Shown here: positions 62,177-64,000 of the stretch, piece after piece
Position numbering within the stretch: position 1 is the first letter of the stretch
Layout: every line of letters begins with the position of its first letter
Assembly (NCBI RefSeq): GCF_019711635.1
Contig: NZ_JAIGNT010000013.1
Location: 17,816 to 81,815 of the forward strand
Direction: 5' to 3'
Source of the DNA: Qipengyuania huizhouensis
GTDB taxonomy: Bacteria > Pseudomonadota > Alphaproteobacteria > Sphingomonadales > Sphingomonadaceae
Length of the DNA stretch: 64,000 bases
Notes under the pieces: model-generated
What the model was told of the DNA's origin: nothing
Database searches by the model: none
Seen by the model: the letters and a program-made list of their open reading frames with translations, nothing else
Made by a program: the position numbers and the translations under genes

Positions 62177-63667
62177 TTGTCGAAAGTTCGTGAAACCTGG
62201 TGGGTTACGGGCGTATTGGTTCTTTGCGTGGTGGCAAGCTCGCTCTTCTACTCTCATTTCTCGCTCAACCACGATGCAAGCTGGTACCTGGTGTCCACCC
62301 GAATGTTTCTAGATGGAGCCACGCTCTATCAGGATGTCGTCGAGATCAATCCTCCTCTCGCATTTTACCTGACCGCACCAACACTCAAAATCGCAGAGTT
62401 GCTGCAGCTGGAACCGGCGACCGCGCTAAACATATACGTCTCCGTCCTTGGCGGTATAACGACGTTATGGACATATACTCTCGTCCGCCGGGCAGGCTTT
62501 GGCTTGGTTGCGAGGACAACCCTCTTCGTTGCAACGATCGCCGGCAATTTCCTTGTAGTTATCCATGAGTTCGGTCAGCGCGAGCATCTGCTGCTGGTAT
62601 TTGCAATGCCCTATCTGTCGTTTCTGATATTCCGTGAAAATCTTAGATCATTGAATCCGCCGGAGGCAACTGCGCTCGGCATCACGGCCTTCCTTGGTTT
62701 GGCTCTGAAGCCCTATTTTCTCCTTATACCGGCAGGTCTTATCCTGGCTCGTTTTGCAGCGACCCGTGACGTCAGAGAGTTTTGGAATCTTTCGAACGTG
62801 ACACTTGGGCTAATACTATTCGCCTACCTCGCCTTTATCTGGCTGGTTCACCCCCTCTATATCCAAGAAATTGTTCCAGTTGCATCAATAGTTTATTCTG
62901 CATTTGAAACGTCTTGGCTTGGAGTTTTCGTTAAGCCTGAGACTTTCGCACTGACCGCCCTTATGGCGCTTGCGTTCGCTTGTCGCACAAAACTGGACCT
63001 AGCTGCTTATGCCATTCTTGGTGCGCTTGCCGGAGCCGTTGCCACCTATCTACTTCAATTCAAAGGCTGGAACTATCAAGTCGTCCCGGTCTCCTTTTTC
63101 ATATTCTTTGCGGCAGTTTGGGTGATTTTACGTTCCCGCGAACGCGTGCGCGAAAATGTCTTGCTTGGCGCGCTTGCAATGAGTGCAATCATTTTCAGCT
63201 TGGGCTCTCAGTTCGCAAAGGGTCCATACGATGCTTACACGACGGCAAAGTTCGAGCCTTTTGTTCGAACTCCCGGTGAGCGAATTCTGGTTCTTTCCAC
63301 CAATGTTTCTGCGTCCTTTCCCTTCGTTAATGAAGTTAATGGAGAATGGACCAGTCGATATTCTGCCCAGTGGATACTTCCTGGAGCGATAAGATTGCTC
63401 GCCCAATCAAATTGCCGCGAGGAGCGCGGACTCTGCCTGAGATATAGAGAAATCCTATCAGAAACTCGGTCGGCAATGGTCCAAGACTTTATTCGCGGTC
63501 GGCCCGACCTCGTGTTTATCGATGACCGAGATCGCAAATCCTATTTCGGTGACGTGCAGTTCGACTATATTGCGTTTCTCCTTGAAGACCCCGGCTTTGC
63601 AGACCTTTGGCAAGATTATCGCCAAGTTGGCCAGGCCGCAGAATATCAAGTCTGGGAGCTTAAGTGA
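62177..63667 (+). CDS. multi-pass membrane protein, probable GT-C glycosyltransferase
   Basis: 496 residues from a TTG at 62177, chosen because AGGAG lies exactly eight bases upstream; ATGs at 62138 and 62153 have no ribosome site. About 11 membrane helices. The first large loop has SLNHDASWYLVSTRMFLDG and VVEINPPLAFYLTAP, the acidic GT-C pattern (D-x-x-x-Y plus NPPLAF). A soluble C-terminal domain (~390-496) follows. It should use a polyprenyl-linked sugar made by the neighbouring GtrB-type enzyme. Acceptor unknown. Confidence 0.78.
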   Translation: MSKVRETWWVTGVLVLCVVASSLFYSHFSLNHDASWYLVSTRMFLDGATLYQDVVEINPPLAFYLTAPTLKIAELLQLEPATALNIYVSVLGGITTLWTYTLVRRAGFGLVARTTLFVATIAGNFLVVIHEFGQREHLLLVFAMPYLSFLIFRENLRSLNPPEATALGITAFLGLALKPYFLLIPAGLILARFAATRDVREFWNLSNVTLGLILFAYLAFIWLVHPLYIQEIVPVASIVYSAFETSWLGVFVKPETFALTALMALAFACRTKLDLAAYAILGALAGAVATYLLQFKGWNYQVVPVSFFIFFAAVWVILRSRERVRENVLLGALAMSAIIFSLGSQFAKGPYDAYTTAKFEPFVRTPGERILVLSTNVSASFPFVNEVNGEWTSRYSAQWILPGAIRLLAQSNCREERGLCLRYREILSETRSAMVQDFIRGRPDLVFIDDRDRKSYFGDVQFDYIAFLLEDPGFADLWQDYRQVGQAAEYQVWELK

Positions 63668-63924
63668 CGGATGGGTTGAATCATTCGCGTCTATTGGGGC
63701 TGTGAGCAAATGGCGAGCGTTTCCAAGCTCCCGAAATTGCGTCTGGAGTGAATAGTTGGGCGTATCTTTGGAGGCACGTTCCATTCCAATCGCCAGTAAC
63801 CGCAAAATTATACGCTTGGCAGCCCACCTTTGGATTTCTTCTGCCCTCACTGCGCTGCACGGGCGTCGAATGCCACAAGGGTCTGACCCATTATGGTCAT
63901 TGCGACACGGTTATAGCGAAGCAC

Positions 63925-64000
63925 TAGGCCCTGTTGACAAACTGATTGGTCCAGAGGCGGGCGGCGGCGATATGTATGAAGCCGAGATAGCTTGCTGAGG
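63925..64000 (-). mobile_element. transposase C-terminal fragment (IS5-like), cut by window edge
   Basis: On the minus strand the last codons read YLGFIHIAAARLWTNQFVN followed by RA and a TAG at 63925-63927. This Ala/Leu/Trp-rich tail is typical of IS5-family DDE transposases. The rest lies beyond the window, so family and completeness are uncertain. The 257 bp before it (63668-63924) contain no gene that I can support and may include the insertion sequence end. Confidence 0.6.

Overview
The window looks like a chromosomal segment of a marine or aquatic alphaproteobacterium of the Sphingomonadales, most likely family Erythrobacteraceae. Support comes from the PrsK/PrsR pair, the linked blocks zapA - 6S RNA - 5-formyl-THF cyclo-ligase - DUF2842 and recG - sdhE - mfd, TonB-receptor-centred nutrient uptake, frequent GTG/TTG starts, and a dispersed inverted repeat carrying the 'TTCGACAAGCTCAGG' arm that I associate with sphingomonads. 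Everything is read by eye from sequence; no database search was run.

Layout. 1-2.3 kb: prsR (cut) and prsK, the regulatory pair of the PEP-CTERM/exosortase system. 2.4-6.2 kb: a ScfR/RamB-like regulator divergent from isocitrate lyase. 6.2-9.6 kb: M20 amidohydrolase and SLC13 permease. 9.6-16.9 kb: tRNA-Leu, suhB, efp, envelope enzymes (M23 peptidase, L,D-transpeptidase), thiE, class I aldolase, a flavodoxin-like protein. 16.9-22.3 kb: a lower-glycolysis/pentose operon transcribed tkt-gap-pgk, followed by an overlapping serine hydrolase. 22.5-25.7 kb: zapA, 6S RNA, folate enzyme, GPH-type transporter. 25.8-31.1 kb: tRNA-Asp, the branched-chain keto acid dehydrogenase operon (E1 alpha, E1 beta, E2), thyA and tRNA-Pro.

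31.07-39.06 kb is an integrated mobile element of about 8 kb. It sits in the 3' end of tRNA-Pro(CGG) and is bounded by 17-bp direct repeats. Paired TATACA-type repeats with a 12-bp period lie inside both ends and are probable integrase arm sites. The element carries a tyrosine integrase, a serine resolvase, a protein with family-A DNA polymerase palm signatures, 10-bp phased iteron-like repeats, a lipoprotein, and an abutting pair of genes (cytosolic 317 aa plus four-helix membrane 200 aa) whose architecture recalls the lambda RexA/RexB exclusion system. That pair is the best candidate for an undescribed defence system.

39.1-48.9 kb: a dctBD two-component system divergent from a tight operon dctA - alpha/beta hydrolase - TonB receptor - M14 carboxypeptidase. 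Two DctD-type inverted repeats lie between them, yet this DctD has lost the GAFTGA loop and the second Walker B acidic residue. 49-57.7 kb: LMW phosphatase, recG, sdhE, mfd, an EAL protein and NAD kinase. 57.8-64 kb: tRNA-Asn, a decayed integrase, then a lipid-linked glycosylation cluster (GT-C proteins, GtrA, methyltransferase, GT2), ending in a transposase fragment. This has the look of an older island at tRNA-Asn.
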